Shown piece after piece: positions 26,901 through 36,298 of a stretch of 64,000 nt of DNA. A program made the translations under genes and the position numbers. The stretch spans positions 1,612,001 through 1,676,000 of the forward strand of contig OZ252053.1 in NCBI GenBank assembly GCA_965247965.1, written 5' to 3'. The stretch is from UBA7328 sp965247965. Lineage in GTDB: Bacteria > Bacteroidota > Bacteroidia > Chitinophagales > Saprospiraceae. The stretch's first letter is position 1; every line of letters begins with the position of its first letter. A model generated the notes under the pieces. That model saw nothing but the letters and a program-made list of their open reading frames with translations, searched no databases and was not told where the DNA came from.

Positions 26901-27232
26901 GATGGTCATTTACCAATACCGATGCGTATATTCCTGCAGTATCTGGATCCAGAGGTCCGTTTGGAAATTCTTTGGATTATCATGTCAGAAATGGCAATTA
27001 CCTGTCTTTCAGACAAGTTACTTTGGGTTATACATTCCCTACTACTTCCGGATTGGGTAATGTATTTACAAATCTTAGATTGTATATCAGTGGAGAAAAC
27101 TTGGGATGGATTGTGGACCGAAGCGGATCCAATCAATTCCCACAAGCGGGATGGCACATTGAAACTGCTGTTGAAGCGGGTAATCATCCAAAGCCACAGC
27201 GATTTTCTTTTGGTTTAAATGCTAATTTCTAA
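23909..27232 (+). CDS. susC: SusC/RagA-type TonB-dependent outer-membrane transporter (SusC1)
   Basis: This 1107-residue outer-membrane protein starts at GTG 23909 (or ATG 23933). It has a hydrophobic export segment ending near AFAQ (residue 43), a carboxypeptidase-D-like domain (about 44-117), a TonB box LDEIVVTGY (122-130), a plug with VRVRGISTLGNNDPLYIVDGVPI, LKDASSASIYGSRASNGV and IITTKQ, and a C-terminal barrel ending in NANF. It partners the SusD lipoprotein encoded 10 bp downstream to import oligosaccharides using TonB energy. It is closely related to SusC2 at 32960 and less so to SusC3 at 56489. Substrate unknown. Confidence 0.95.
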   Translation: MKLKSKDVMKLLLQSKSMTGLRIKHVLPLLLLFFLTPFLAFAQKTVNGTITDANGDVLIGANVLIKGTDVGTITAIDGSYTLENVPEDAVLLVSFIGYDTQEIITEGRSSIDVAVTAPGRLLDEIVVTGYTVEKKRDLLGAVSVMDLDDIAGASNPNVLQSMQGRVAGVNVNTDGVPGQGTRVRVRGISTLGNNDPLYIVDGVPIQPFKTDDLNVGQEQNWGLSWLNPNDIESVQVLKDASSASIYGSRASNGVVIITTKQPGNQKPTIRVNVSTTVQSWNSFDNLMNSDQRARVEWLGAVNDGADPDATGIWTYDWHFDPSLGAGIQGNGVPVLDRINYPEWLDETDQMRPSGHPASIYGGDITVGTNWWDEISQGGLTQNYDISFAQGGERGGIHFGANYFKQKGVVIETGYERIGLRMNSNYNFLDGRITIGENMAVTKGERQWLDSGFGGTTDGTPYRLKPILPVLTEDGRYAGPPGAGYSDRDNGVGLANDNRDDIINNLKVFGSVYLEAEIIEGLNFRTNFGVDYDNIFTRDIFRTYSRGFLSNVIAELDHRQSHFVNWVFNNTLTYNRQIGDHAFTVLAGTEAVENNVTLFFARAKEFALETNAYFQLDAASGERTSGGSTTGFSLFSYFGKVNYAFQDKYLFSATARRDGSSRFGLNNRYAVFPAFSVGWRLSEEPFLRDNDLISNLKIRGAWGKTGNQDILNTARFSLYQAVYAPASNVLPWDSESCFNVCPDAATAYDIGNQDQGILPSGFSAQQTGNDDLKWESTTEINFGIDFGLIDERITGTVEVFNKQTEDILIVRKTVGAFGDGSQRFVNGADMETKGWELSLNYASPAGRDLSWSIGTNLSHYDAIITALPEDLFASYAGNQEQNIIGHPPNAIFGYRTSGIFQSQAEVEAHADQTGARVGTLRYQDLNSDGVISGLDREYGPANRLAKVEFGINFQLDYKNWDFGWFVWGNLGRKVQASVGRLELGGLISGENAGAATLDGWSFTNTDAYIPAVSGSRGPFGNSLDYHVRNGNYLSFRQVTLGYTFPTTSGLGNVFTNLRLYISGENLGWIVDRSGSNQFPQAGWHIETAVEAGNHPKPQRFSFGLNANF

Positions 27233-27242
27233 AATAGTAACA

Positions 27243-29021
27243 ATGAAAAGTAAAAATTTTATACAATATACGTTAGCTACATTCCTGGTGGCAATTCTAT
27301 CATTTAACTGCTCAGAGACTTTTCTTGATTTCACACCAACTGGTGTGGTTTCAAGCGAGGATCTAGTTGATCCGACAAATGTCGAAGGTATGATCATCGC
27401 CGCCTACGCATCATTGGGTAATGACAATTTACTCAATGGCCCTTTCCAGGATCTTTGGCCTTTAGGTACAAGCCGTTCTGATGATGGCTACAAAGGCGGT
27501 GGTTCTATTGGTGACGTAGGATGTTGGAATCAGACTGAGGTGTTTACTTTAAATACACCCCGTAATAGCTGCGGAAATATAATGTGGCAAAATCTTTATG
27601 CCGGTATATCCAGGGTCAACGATGCAATGCGACGTCTTAACGCCTTAGATGATGCGTCTTACCAGTCCACCGTGGGAGTGAGCAAGGCTCAACGCGTAGC
27701 CGAACTGAGATTTATCAGAGGTCATTTTTATTTCATCCTAAAGAAATTGTACAAATTCCCGGTATTTCTCAATGAGACGGTTGAAAAAGCAGATGTGGTT
27801 GACGTGGGCAATCGAATCCTTGATGACCAGGCTGGATGGGCCAATATTGCCGATGAATTCAGGGCCGGGGTATCCGTTCTGCCAGATTTTCAGTCCGATG
27901 AAGGCCGACCTACTAAAAATGCCGCAAGATGCTACTTGGCTAAACTTCTGATACAAAAAGCCTTTGTACAGGACGATAACCATCAGTTGACGAGTATCAA
28001 TCAAGGCGAGTTGCAAGAAGCGCTTGCACTGATAGAGACAGTAGAGGCAACTGGAGAGTACGGTTTACACGACGAGTTTGGTAAAAACTTCCTTTGGGAA
28101 TATGAAAGCCAAATTGAATCGGTTTGGGCAGTGATGCGTTCAATAGCAGACGGTTCTCCGGAAGCGGGAAGAGGTAGTTTATCTTCTGGGCTCACTTCAT
28201 CAATGGGACCGGGTTACGGATGTTGTTCCTTCAATCATGCGAGTCGGGACCTTGCCAATGCATTTAAAACAGATGCAGATGGCCTACCCATTTTTGATGG
28301 CTTTAATGATCCTTCATCCCCACAAATATTAGAACAACCGTCTTTGATAGCCAACAATATGGATCCCAGGATTGCACATACTTTTGGGGTGCCAGGAAAT
28401 GGACCGTTCGAAAGAGGTACAACCTTTAAGTACGATCCCAACAGGCCATTTACCAAAGCATATGCAAGGGTCCCGGGTATATATGGTCACTTCTTAGGTA
28501 TGAAAGACCAGGAATTACCTGAATGTCCATGTTTCAGGCAGTATACAGCTTTCTTTATGACCTCCAGGAATACCGATCAGATCCGATGGGCTGAAGTCCT
28601 GTTGTGGAAAGCGGAAATATTGATTGAATTAGGACGTCAGGATGAAGCGCTTCCGATTATCAACAGTATCAGAAGAAGAGCTGCTAACAGTACAGACTGG
28701 ATCCACTTAGCTGATGGCACGCCTACTGGTACATGGGTGATTGGAGAATATACAACGATGGGTGATCAAGATCGCGCAAGACAAATATTACGCAAAGAAA
28801 AAAGACTCGAGTTCGCATTTGAATCAAAAAGGTTCTTTGATCTAGTAAGATGGGGAATCACGGAAGAGGTACTGGATGCATACTTTGCGATTGAAAAAGT
28901 ACGAGCTCCGCATCTTATTGATGGCAACTTCACATCTGGAAGAGACGAATATCTCGCTATACCAGAGGCGCAGATCACCTTGAGCCAAGGTCTTTACGTT
29001 CAAAATCCGGGATATAATTAA
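27243..29021 (+). CDS. susD: SusD/RagB-type surface glycan-binding lipoprotein (SusD1)
   Basis: This 592-residue protein starts at ATG 27243, giving a signal peptide with lipobox Cys23 (ILSFNCSETFLD). SusD features are NVEGMIIAAYA near the start, TPR-like helices with ELRFIRGHFYFILKKLY and NAARCYLAKLLIQKA, RNTDQIRWAEVLLWKAEILIE, and the C-terminal ESKRFFDLVRWG and SQGLYVQNPGYN. It would cap SusC1 on the cell surface and bind the glycan. It is co-transcribed with susC1 and followed by a strong hairpin terminator. Confidence 0.95.
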   Translation: MKSKNFIQYTLATFLVAILSFNCSETFLDFTPTGVVSSEDLVDPTNVEGMIIAAYASLGNDNLLNGPFQDLWPLGTSRSDDGYKGGGSIGDVGCWNQTEVFTLNTPRNSCGNIMWQNLYAGISRVNDAMRRLNALDDASYQSTVGVSKAQRVAELRFIRGHFYFILKKLYKFPVFLNETVEKADVVDVGNRILDDQAGWANIADEFRAGVSVLPDFQSDEGRPTKNAARCYLAKLLIQKAFVQDDNHQLTSINQGELQEALALIETVEATGEYGLHDEFGKNFLWEYESQIESVWAVMRSIADGSPEAGRGSLSSGLTSSMGPGYGCCSFNHASRDLANAFKTDADGLPIFDGFNDPSSPQILEQPSLIANNMDPRIAHTFGVPGNGPFERGTTFKYDPNRPFTKAYARVPGIYGHFLGMKDQELPECPCFRQYTAFFMTSRNTDQIRWAEVLLWKAEILIELGRQDEALPIINSIRRRAANSTDWIHLADGTPTGTWVIGEYTTMGDQDRARQILRKEKRLEFAFESKRFFDLVRWGITEEVLDAYFAIEKVRAPHLIDGNFTSGRDEYLAIPEAQITLSQGLYVQNPGYN

Positions 29022-29067
29022 TTGGCAATAGTACTCTTGTAATAGAAGTTTTTTCATACAATTTTTT

Positions 29068-29113
29068 ACATCGGACTTGCTCTATCCCTCAGAGTAAGTC
29101 CGATGTATTTTTA
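29068..29113 (+). terminator. Rho-independent terminator of susCD1
   Basis: ACATCGGACTT (29068-29078) pairs with AAGTCCGATGT (29096-29106) across a 17-nt loop, followed by ATTTTTAA. It lies 47 bp after the susD1 stop. The stem is related to that after susD2, both containing TCGGACTTG. Confidence 0.9.
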
Positions 29114-29447
29114 AGGGGATAGTAGAACTTGTTAGGTTGTCATGATAATAAGTCCAACTCAAAAATACACTTCGTCATTGTCAATATGGAAATCTAGCAA
29201 GTGAAGTTGTTTAAAAACATATCTCATCGCCTGCAGACAACACATTGATCCTCAATTTATTAGCAATTTTCTCAACACGTAGCTTTGGCTATGCATTTCA
29301 AAAATTACAAATTCTTGAGAATCAAGCCGTTATCTTCGTCAGATGACATAGTCATTAAACAACTTCAGTAGATCTGGACGAGCTCAGTTATTTTTGGATT
29401 AAGGAAATAACCAAGAACTTTATAGATTGAATAATTAACGGACAACA

Positions 29448-29579
29448 ATGAAAAAGTATCTGATCTTCATCTTCATATTTGGTCATGTTTTGACAAACAA
29501 TTCCTTTGCACAGCAATCGGAAGACCGTACTTCAAAAGCTCCAAAATTCACGAAGACACCAAGGAGTTGGGGATACTGA
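29448..29579 (+). CDS. Short exported peptide or truncated gene start
   Basis: A 43-residue frame starts with a clear signal peptide (MKKYLIFIFIFGHVLTNNSF, then AQQ as a cleavage site) and then has only about 20 residues before TGA. It may be the 5' relic of a larger secreted protein whose rest has been lost, since the frame ends abruptly in a low-similarity stretch before the FG-GAP gene. A genuine small secreted peptide is possible but unsupported. Confidence 0.35.
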   Translation: MKKYLIFIFIFGHVLTNNSFAQQSEDRTSKAPKFTKTPRSWGY

Positions 29580-29683
29580 CTTAAATCGAAGAGTTTTGAA
29601 GACTATTCCTCGTACCTTAGTGTCTTAGTGGCTCAGTGGCAACAAAACTAGGAGCTATGCTCCATTGAACTAAACTTAACTTA

Positions 29684-31527
29684 ATGAAATACCTCGCACT
29701 TCTATTGGCGATACTGGGCGTCCAAAACATTGGAGCCCAGGACTTTACCCGCGTAGAAGATGAGGCTCAATTGGGTCATGCCTCGCACAACAATGGTGTT
29801 GCAGTAGCTGACTACGATCGGGACGGAGACCTCGATATATTTTTAGTTGGGATAAGGTCGTTTATCTATTCCGAAGATACTACATGGAATCGCCTGTTTA
29901 AGAACAATGGAGATGGGACTTTTGAAGATGTAACTATAATAGCAGGGTTTGATAATCAATATGTAAACGATGATCTCCCGGCTATCTGGGGTGAAAAATG
30001 GGGCGCAGCCTGGGGAGATTACGACAATGATGGATATCCCGATATCTTTTTGACCCACAGCGGGGAAGATCAATTGTATCACAATGAAGGGGATGGCACG
30101 TTTGTAGATGTGACAAAAGAGGCTGGGGTTGAGGGTTGCCATACTTGTTATAGCGCCAGCGGCCTATGGTGGGATCACGACCGCGATGGCGACCTGGATT
30201 TGTATGTGAGTGTACTCAGTCTCAGTGTCCCAATATCATGTATGAGAATCTGGGTGACGGTACATTTGTTGATGTCACTGATTGGACAGGTTTAGCAGGT
30301 GCGGGTCAGACCTGGACAAGTGTGGCACTTGATGTGAACAAAAATGGGATTCTCGATCTATATCTTGCTAATGATACCCAGATCAATCAATTTTTCTATA
30401 ACCCGTCCGGATTAGCCTATCATGAGTCTTCGCGGGCGTTTCAAATAGCTGATGAAGGAGCTGGGATGGGCATTGCCATAGGTGACTACAACAACGATGG
30501 TTTCTTTGATATATATGTCACCAATATTTTTAATCATCATCCCAATCCATTGTTCATGAATATAGGAAATCTAAGATTTGATGACGTGGCGGCAGAAATG
30601 GGTGTAGAGGACACCGGCTGGGGCTGGGGGACTCATTTTTTCGATTGCGACCACGACGGTGATGAAGACCTTTTTGCCGTAAACGGTGTAGAGGAAAATC
30701 AGTTTTTAGAGGGAGAATTACAAGAAGAAGAAGAAAACTTTTTTTACAAGAATATGCTTATGGAGGGAGGAGAAGGATTTATTGATTATTCGGTGGAATC
30801 GAGAACAAACGACTTGGCAAAATCGAGAGGGCTGGAGGTATTTGATTATGATGATGACGGAGATCTCGACATGATTGTCGCTAATACACAAGAGAAGCCA
30901 TATCTGTATAGGAATAATATTATTAGTGGATTTCAACCGGATTCGGCAAACTGGATCAGAATTTGGTTGGAAGGGACGGTCACTAACCGAGATGCTTTTG
31001 GCACTGAAGTAAAAATAACCATTGACGGTGATTCATATTACCGTTGGCACCATGGTGCTGGATACCTGAGTCAAAGTATCAAGCCAGTGCATTTTGGATT
31101 AGTGAGTGAAACTATCATAGATGAGATTCAGGTGACCTGGCTATCTGGATTGGTTCAAAAATTTGAAAATGTAAATGCGAACAAGACCATACGCATCATA
31201 GAAGGATCGGTCACTACTGCCGTCACCGACGAAATAATAGAGAATTATGCATTTCAGATCTCAAATTGTTTTCCAAATCCATTTCACAATTCAATCAACA
31301 TTCGTTTCTTACTAAATCAACCGGGAAATCTTGATTTCCGAATATTTTCATTGTCCGGTACTCAGTTGTATACTCACCGGCAAAAAATTCTTTCACCAGG
31401 ACCGATGGAATTGTCATGGAATGGACTAGATAGAAATGGGCATCTGCTGCCGGAGGGTATATATCTTTATACTGCCGATTTTAATGGTCAACGCCTTCTT
31501 GGCAAGTTAGTGAAGGTTGTAAAATGA
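29684..31527 (+). pseudogene. ASPIC/UnbV FG-GAP repeat protein, one frameshift
   Basis: Two overlapping frames form one secreted protein of about 610 residues. The N-terminus is a signal peptide (to GAQ), followed by repeated calcium-binding FG-GAP/VCBS motifs such as DYDRDGDLDIF, DYDNDGYPDIF, DHDRDGDLDLY and DYNNDGFFDIY. An ASPIC/UnbV-like region follows (RWHHGAGYLSQS, VTWLSGLVQKFENV), then a type IX secretion sorting tail (CFPNPFHNSINI ... GIYLYTADFNG). The frames meet at about 30205-30240, where LYVS should pass into ECTQSQCPNIMYEN, implying a small indel or sequencing error. Such proteins often accompany SusCD loci on the cell surface. Confidence 0.85.
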
Positions 31528-31625
31528 GGGCCCACTGTTTCGGGGTCTACAAATCAAAAAAATCCAAGGTGGAGCCAAGAGATTTTTTATAGCGAAGTGA
31601 ATTGGGGCAGTAATGTTTTGATTGA

Positions 31626-32015
31626 AAGTACATTCTTCCATTTTTCAGACATTACAGTGGTGGACAATACTTGTTGGGAGACTATGATACCGAAAGGGAT
31701 AAGTTTTTGGCCACGTCTCACGGTAAATTCAATTTTGGCGCCTGGAATCCTAGAGGCATACATGCTCCCTCTGCTGCTCCTGATGGAGAAGGAGGGGTGA
31801 TTGTCATATTCAACATGAATGAGGCAAAACCAACCAAGGGATGGAATCGAATTATGTCTTTAGCCCGGCAATTGACCCTTCTTGAAAATGGTACCATTGG
31901 AATCGAACCGGCTGGTGATATCGAATCACTTCGCTATGATCATAGGCATCTAGGGCCAATGGTTCTTCCATCCGGATTCTCGGCCCAACAGACAGGCAAT
32001 GATGACTTGAGGTGA
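31626..32015 (+). pseudogene. GH32 internal fragment joined to a SusC fragment
   Basis: From 31626 to about 31960 the frame encodes a middle part of a family 32 glycoside hydrolase (fructan/sucrose-type five-bladed propeller): SGGQYLLGDYDTERDKF, SHGKFNFGAWNPRGIHAPSA, GGVIVIFNMN and IEPAGDIESLRYDH. It then passes in frame into VLPSGFSAQQTGNDDL, a segment of SusC (compare ILPSGFSAQQTGNDDLKWES in SusC1), before TGA. Neither gene is complete. This is a scar of several deletions at the junction between the two duplication units. Confidence 0.85.
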
Positions 32016-32051
32016 AATTCCCCGGGTCTACTCGACCCAATTCTACAATGG

Positions 32052-32188
32052 GATAAGGTTGCGACTGCTGTGCTATACAAGAGTTCCCGGTATCTATGGA
32101 TTTGCACACATAGATTTTAGTTTTTTCAGATGAGTATCTATATAATTGGGCTTGCCTGATCTATTCGTGCAAGTCCGTTTTTTTTTTG
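32052..32188 (+). pseudogene. susD relic with terminator (unit 2)
   Basis: This is a near-identical copy of 23004-23140. The frame reads YTRVPGIYGF, and the hairpin GGGCTTGC...GCAAGTCC with a T-run follows. Confidence 0.5.
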
Positions 32189-32258
32189 AAAACCTGTTAG
32201 TGTCTTACCAAATAAATTTATGCCAAAAATGGCAAAGAAATTACACAACTACATATGA

Positions 32259-32364
32259 GTGTTTATGTGTTTATGTGTTTATGTGTTTATGCGTGTAACT
32301 GTTTATACGGCAAACTCCTAAATCGATTTAACGAATAAACGAATAAACGAATAAACGAATAAAC
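32259..32364. repeat. Two octamer tandem arrays
   Basis: Four copies of GTGTTTAT fill 32259-32290 and four copies of GAATAAAC fill 32333-32364. The second unit is close to the complement of the first (GTTTATTC versus GTGTTTAT rotated), so the arrays are arranged as a loose inverted pair. Related octamers recur at 40438-40461. Confidence 0.85.
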
Positions 32365-32649
32365 GAAAGTGCCTTCCAAGGTGCATAGGCAGCTTCTCAA
32401 ATTCTTTTTTGGTTCTGGCTTGTCCAGGTTGGGTTATCGTAAAAATAATGACAGCTATTTTAGCACTTGCAAAAATATCAAATACGGAGACCTACCAGGC
32501 AGATACCATCGGGTAAGCAGCACAATTCCATCCTTTCGCGTTTATTGAATTGACAAAGCGATTAACCTTCCATTGACAAACCGTGGAAACCATCCCATGT
32601 ATAACGGGCAAAACTGACCAACAGCTTGTTGAAATAAACAGGAAGGACA

Positions 32650-32676
32650 ATAACTCGTGCCGCGTTACGCGGTATC
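32650..32676. repeat. 27-nt palindromic repeat (susC2 leader)
   Basis: This is identical to the copy at 23600-23626 and lies at the equivalent position of the duplicated leader. Confidence 0.75.
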
Positions 32677-32725
32677 AACTGGAAAGTTGATGGGAGTATG
32701 CAAATCCCTCAAATCGAAAGACTAA

Positions 32726-32908
32726 ATTTTGATTGCAATTGTCATTGATATTGTAAAAGGCGCTTATGGGAAATATGAAACAAATGGATCGCGCAGATAT
32801 GACGTCAGCTATGGTTTTGGGTATCTTTTCCGACAAAATATCAATTTTGACCAATTTTTCTACCAATATTGGCCACTTAGCATCAGTATATGCAGATATT
32901 TTTATTAA
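32726..32908 (+). pseudogene. 3' end of an outer-membrane beta-barrel gene (unit 2)
   Basis: This matches 23676-23858 with a few substitutions (for example FRQNINF instead of FRQSINF) and the same terminal aromatic residue and TAA. It has no start. Confidence 0.5.
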
Positions 32909-32959
32909 ACTTGCGGCTTATTACAAATAAATTATATTGAAAATTGTAAACATATTATT

Positions 32960-35900
32960 GTGAAACTAAAATCGAAAGATGTTATGAAATTATTATTACA
33001 GTCTAAATCGATGACAGGACTGCAGTTAAAGCACCTATTACCGCTGTTTCTGCTGTTCTTCCTCACACCGTTCTTAAGCTTTGCACAAAAGACCGTCAGC
33101 GGCGTTATTACGGAGGCTGATGGTCAACCCTTGATCGGGGCCAATGTCCTTGTAAAAGGTACTAACATAGGTACCATTACAGCTATCGACGGTAGCTATA
33201 CGCTCGAAAACGTTCCGGATGACGCCGTCATTGTAGTCTCTTTTATTGGGTATGATACTCAAGAAATAATCACCGAAGGCCGCAACGCCATTGACGTAGC
33301 TGTAACAGCAACAGGCCAACTCCTGGACGAACTGGTTGTCACCGGTTACTCCGTAGAGAGAAAGCGAGACCTGCTTGGAGCAGTCGGCGTAGTCAACCTG
33401 GATGACATTGAGGGGGCGTCGAATCCCAATGTTTTACAGAGTATGCAAGGTCGGATGGCAGGAGTCAATGTGGCCACGGGTGGAAGCCCAGGTCAAGGTA
33501 CCAAGGTTCGGGTAAGAGGAATCAGTACACTTGGTAACAATGATCCACTTTATATTGTGGACGGTGTGCCTATCCAACCCTTCCAGACAGATGACCTGAA
33601 TACGGGATCAAATCAAAATTGGGGATTGTCCTGGTTGAATCCAAATGATATAGAGTCTATCCAGGTATTGAAGGATGCGTCTTCTGCATCTATTTACGGT
33701 TCAAGGGCTTCAAATGGTGTGGTTATTATCACAACCAAGCAACCTGGAAATAGAGAACCAACTATCAGTGTAAACGTTAGAACGACAGTCGAAAATTGGA
33801 CTTCTTTCGACAAATTAATGACCAGTGACCAGCGTGCCAGACTGGAATGGTTAGGTGCTGTCAACGACGGTGCAGATCCTGATGCTCTAGGTATTTGGAC
33901 ATATGACTGGCATTTCGACCCTAGCTTGGGAGCCGGCATTACAGGAAATGGTGTACCTGTATTGGATAGAATAATTTATCCAGAATGGTTGGATGAAGAG
34001 GATCAAATAAGACCAGCAGGTCATCCGGCAAGTGTCCATGGAGGTGACATCACTGTTGGAACCAACTGGTGGGATTTAATTTCCCAAACTGGAATTACTC
34101 AGAATTATGACATTGCCTTTGCACAAGGCGGAGAACGTGGAGGTATTCACTTTGGAGCCAATTACTTCAATCAAAAATCAGTCGTCATTGAAGCCGGTTA
34201 TGAAAGAATCGGATTAAGGATGAACTCCAATTACAATTTCCTCGATGGAAGAATTACAATTGGTGAAAATTTATCTGTCGCAAAAGGTGCGCGAGAATGG
34301 GGTGATCGTGGTGTTGGTACAACGGTAGGCAATGCACGAAGCCTTAAGCCGATTGTTCCTAACCTCACTGAGGACGGTCGTTTTGCCGCCCCTCCAGGAT
34401 CTGGTTTCGAGGATACTGATAATCCTGTTGCACTTGCCCATGACAACCGCGATGATATAATTAATAATCTTAAGGTGTTCGGTAATGTGTACTTGGAAGC
34501 CGAGATCATTGAAGGATTGAGATTCAGAACTAACTTTGGTGTAGATTATGACAACATATTTTCAAGAGATATATTCAGAACTTATTCACGTGGATTCTTA
34601 AACAATCCAATTGCGGAACTGGATCATAGACAATCGCATATTGCCAATTGGGTGTTCAACAATACCCTTACCTATAATAAGTCAATTGGTGATCACGTAT
34701 TCACGGTACTGGCAGGTACAGAAGCTGTTGAGAATAATGTAACCTTATTCATCGCCAGAGCCAAGGAATTTGCTTTAGAAACCAATGCATACTTCCAATT
34801 GGACGCAGCTTCTGGTGAAAGAAACTCTGGTGGTAGTACAACTGGATTCTCGTTATTCTCATACTTTGGAAAAGTCAACTATGCTTTCCAAGACAAATAT
34901 TTATTTTCTGCCACGGTCAGAAGAGACGGCTCTTCTCGATTTGGTTTGAGCAATCGATTTGCCGTGTTCCCCGCATTCTCAGTGGGTTGGAGACTAAGCG
35001 AAGAGCCATTCTTGCGTGACAATAACGTGATAAGCAATTTGAAAGTAAGAGCAGCATGGGGTAAAACGGGTAACCAGGATATATTGAATACGGCACGCTT
35101 CAGCTTGTTTCAGGCTGTTTATGCACCAACTAGTAACGTATTACCCTGGAATAGCACAGCATGCTATATACGGTGTACAAATGCGGCTACAGCATATGAT
35201 ATTAATAACCAGGATGTAGGGATCCTTCCATCCGGATTTAAGGCTCAACAGACCGGAAACGACGATTTGAAGTGGGAGTCCACTACAGAGCTCAACTTTG
35301 GTCTTGATTTTGGATTGTTGGATGACAGAATCACAGGTACTGTAGAAGTATTTAACAAGCAGACGGAAGACATCCTGATCGTCCGTCGGACTGTTGCAGC
35401 ATTTGGTGATGGCGATACCAGGTTTGTCAATGGCGCAGACATGGAAACAAAAGGATGGGAATTGTCTTTGAATTACGCAAGTCCTGCTGGAAGAGATCTG
35501 ACGTGGTCCGTTGGTACTAATCTGGGACATTACGACGCAACAATTACCTTCTTGCCGACAGATTTGTATCCTTCTTATCCTGGAAACCAAGAGCAAAATA
35601 TTATTGGTCATGCGCCAAATGCACTATTTATGTATCGAACAAGTGGAATCTTCCAATCACAAGCGGAAGTGGAAGCACATGCAGATCAAACAGGAGCAAG
35701 AGTAGGTGCGTTGCGTTTTGAAGACTTGAATGGCGATGGAGTGATCAGTGGCTTAGACCGAGAATATGGTCCTCCTAATGGTGTGCCGGATCTTGAATTC
35801 GGGCTTAACTTCCAAATTAACTACAAGAATTGGGATTTTGGTTTGTTTGCATTTGGAAACTTGGGTAGAAGGACATCAGATAGTGGTGCTGGACTTGAAT

Positions 35901-36286
35901 TATCTGCATTGGCAAGTGGATCAAACGGTGGTGTCGCATCCTTGGATGCGTGGTCATTTACCAATATGGATTCATACATTCCTGCAACTACAGGTTCCAG
36001 GCGACCATTTGGAAGCTCATTGGATTATCATGTTAGAAATGGTAATTACTTATCTTTCAGACAAGCTACCTTAGGTTATACCTTCCCTGCTAATTCTGGA
36101 TTGAGCAATGTATTTACAAATCTTCGATTCTACATCACTGCAGAAAATTTAGCATGGATAGTTGATCGAAGTGGTCCGAACCAATACCGACAAGCAGCAT
36201 GGAAAATTGAAGATTTCGTTGATTCGCGAGATAGAAGTTTTCCAAGACCACAACGATATTCTTTTGGTGTAAATGCTAATTTCTAA
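32960..36286 (+). CDS. susC: SusC/RagA-type TonB-dependent transporter (SusC2)
   Basis: This 1108-residue paralogue of SusC1 has the same N-terminus (GTG 32960 or ATG 32984), export segment ending SFAQ, carboxypeptidase-D-like domain, TonB box LDELVVTGY, and plug motifs VRVRGISTLGNNDPLYIVDGVPI and KDASSASIYGSRASNGV. Differences from SusC1 are concentrated in presumed extracellular loops, for instance around residues 460-480 and 740-760, and near the C-terminus, which may alter ligand choice. It is 12 bp upstream of susD2. Location: outer membrane. Confidence 0.95.
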   Translation: MKLKSKDVMKLLLQSKSMTGLQLKHLLPLFLLFFLTPFLSFAQKTVSGVITEADGQPLIGANVLVKGTNIGTITAIDGSYTLENVPDDAVIVVSFIGYDTQEIITEGRNAIDVAVTATGQLLDELVVTGYSVERKRDLLGAVGVVNLDDIEGASNPNVLQSMQGRMAGVNVATGGSPGQGTKVRVRGISTLGNNDPLYIVDGVPIQPFQTDDLNTGSNQNWGLSWLNPNDIESIQVLKDASSASIYGSRASNGVVIITTKQPGNREPTISVNVRTTVENWTSFDKLMTSDQRARLEWLGAVNDGADPDALGIWTYDWHFDPSLGAGITGNGVPVLDRIIYPEWLDEEDQIRPAGHPASVHGGDITVGTNWWDLISQTGITQNYDIAFAQGGERGGIHFGANYFNQKSVVIEAGYERIGLRMNSNYNFLDGRITIGENLSVAKGAREWGDRGVGTTVGNARSLKPIVPNLTEDGRFAAPPGSGFEDTDNPVALAHDNRDDIINNLKVFGNVYLEAEIIEGLRFRTNFGVDYDNIFSRDIFRTYSRGFLNNPIAELDHRQSHIANWVFNNTLTYNKSIGDHVFTVLAGTEAVENNVTLFIARAKEFALETNAYFQLDAASGERNSGGSTTGFSLFSYFGKVNYAFQDKYLFSATVRRDGSSRFGLSNRFAVFPAFSVGWRLSEEPFLRDNNVISNLKVRAAWGKTGNQDILNTARFSLFQAVYAPTSNVLPWNSTACYIRCTNAATAYDINNQDVGILPSGFKAQQTGNDDLKWESTTELNFGLDFGLLDDRITGTVEVFNKQTEDILIVRRTVAAFGDGDTRFVNGADMETKGWELSLNYASPAGRDLTWSVGTNLGHYDATITFLPTDLYPSYPGNQEQNIIGHAPNALFMYRTSGIFQSQAEVEAHADQTGARVGALRFEDLNGDGVISGLDREYGPPNGVPDLEFGLNFQINYKNWDFGLFAFGNLGRRTSDSGAGLELSALASGSNGGVASLDAWSFTNMDSYIPATTGSRRPFGSSLDYHVRNGNYLSFRQATLGYTFPANSGLSNVFTNLRFYITAENLAWIVDRSGPNQYRQAAWKIEDFVDSRDRSFPRPQRYSFGVNANF

Positions 36287-36298
36287 AATAGAGTAACA

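Larger units (their letters stand above)
22989..29021 (+). repeat. Tandem duplication, unit 1 (susC1-susD1)
   Basis: Homology to unit 2 (32038-38056) begins at AATTCTACAATG and runs through leader, susC and susD. Corresponding points are offset by about 9,050 bp (for example the barrel relics at 23676 and 32726). The leaders are almost identical over several hundred bases, while the coding parts have diverged moderately, more so at synonymous positions. The uneven similarity suggests the leaders were recently exchanged by gene conversion. Confidence 0.85.
29022..29683. other. Gap between susD1 and the FG-GAP gene
   Basis: Apart from the terminator at 29068-29113 and a short exported-peptide frame at 29448-29579, I see no gene in these 660 bp. 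There are short A/T-rich tracts and no repeat shared with other parts of the window. Confidence 0.6.
32016..32959. other. Leader region of susC2
   Basis: This contains a susD relic with terminator (32052-32188), two arrays of 8-bp tandem repeats (32259-32290 and 32333-32364), a 27-nt palindrome (32650-32676) and a beta-barrel gene tail (32726-32908). The part from 32459 on nearly duplicates the susC1 leader. The 224-bp element of unit 1 is absent at the equivalent position near 32455. Confidence 0.7.

Noticed and set aside
32259..32364. Possible CRISPR array
   Set aside because: The units are 8 bp and contiguous, without spacers, and no cas genes are present.
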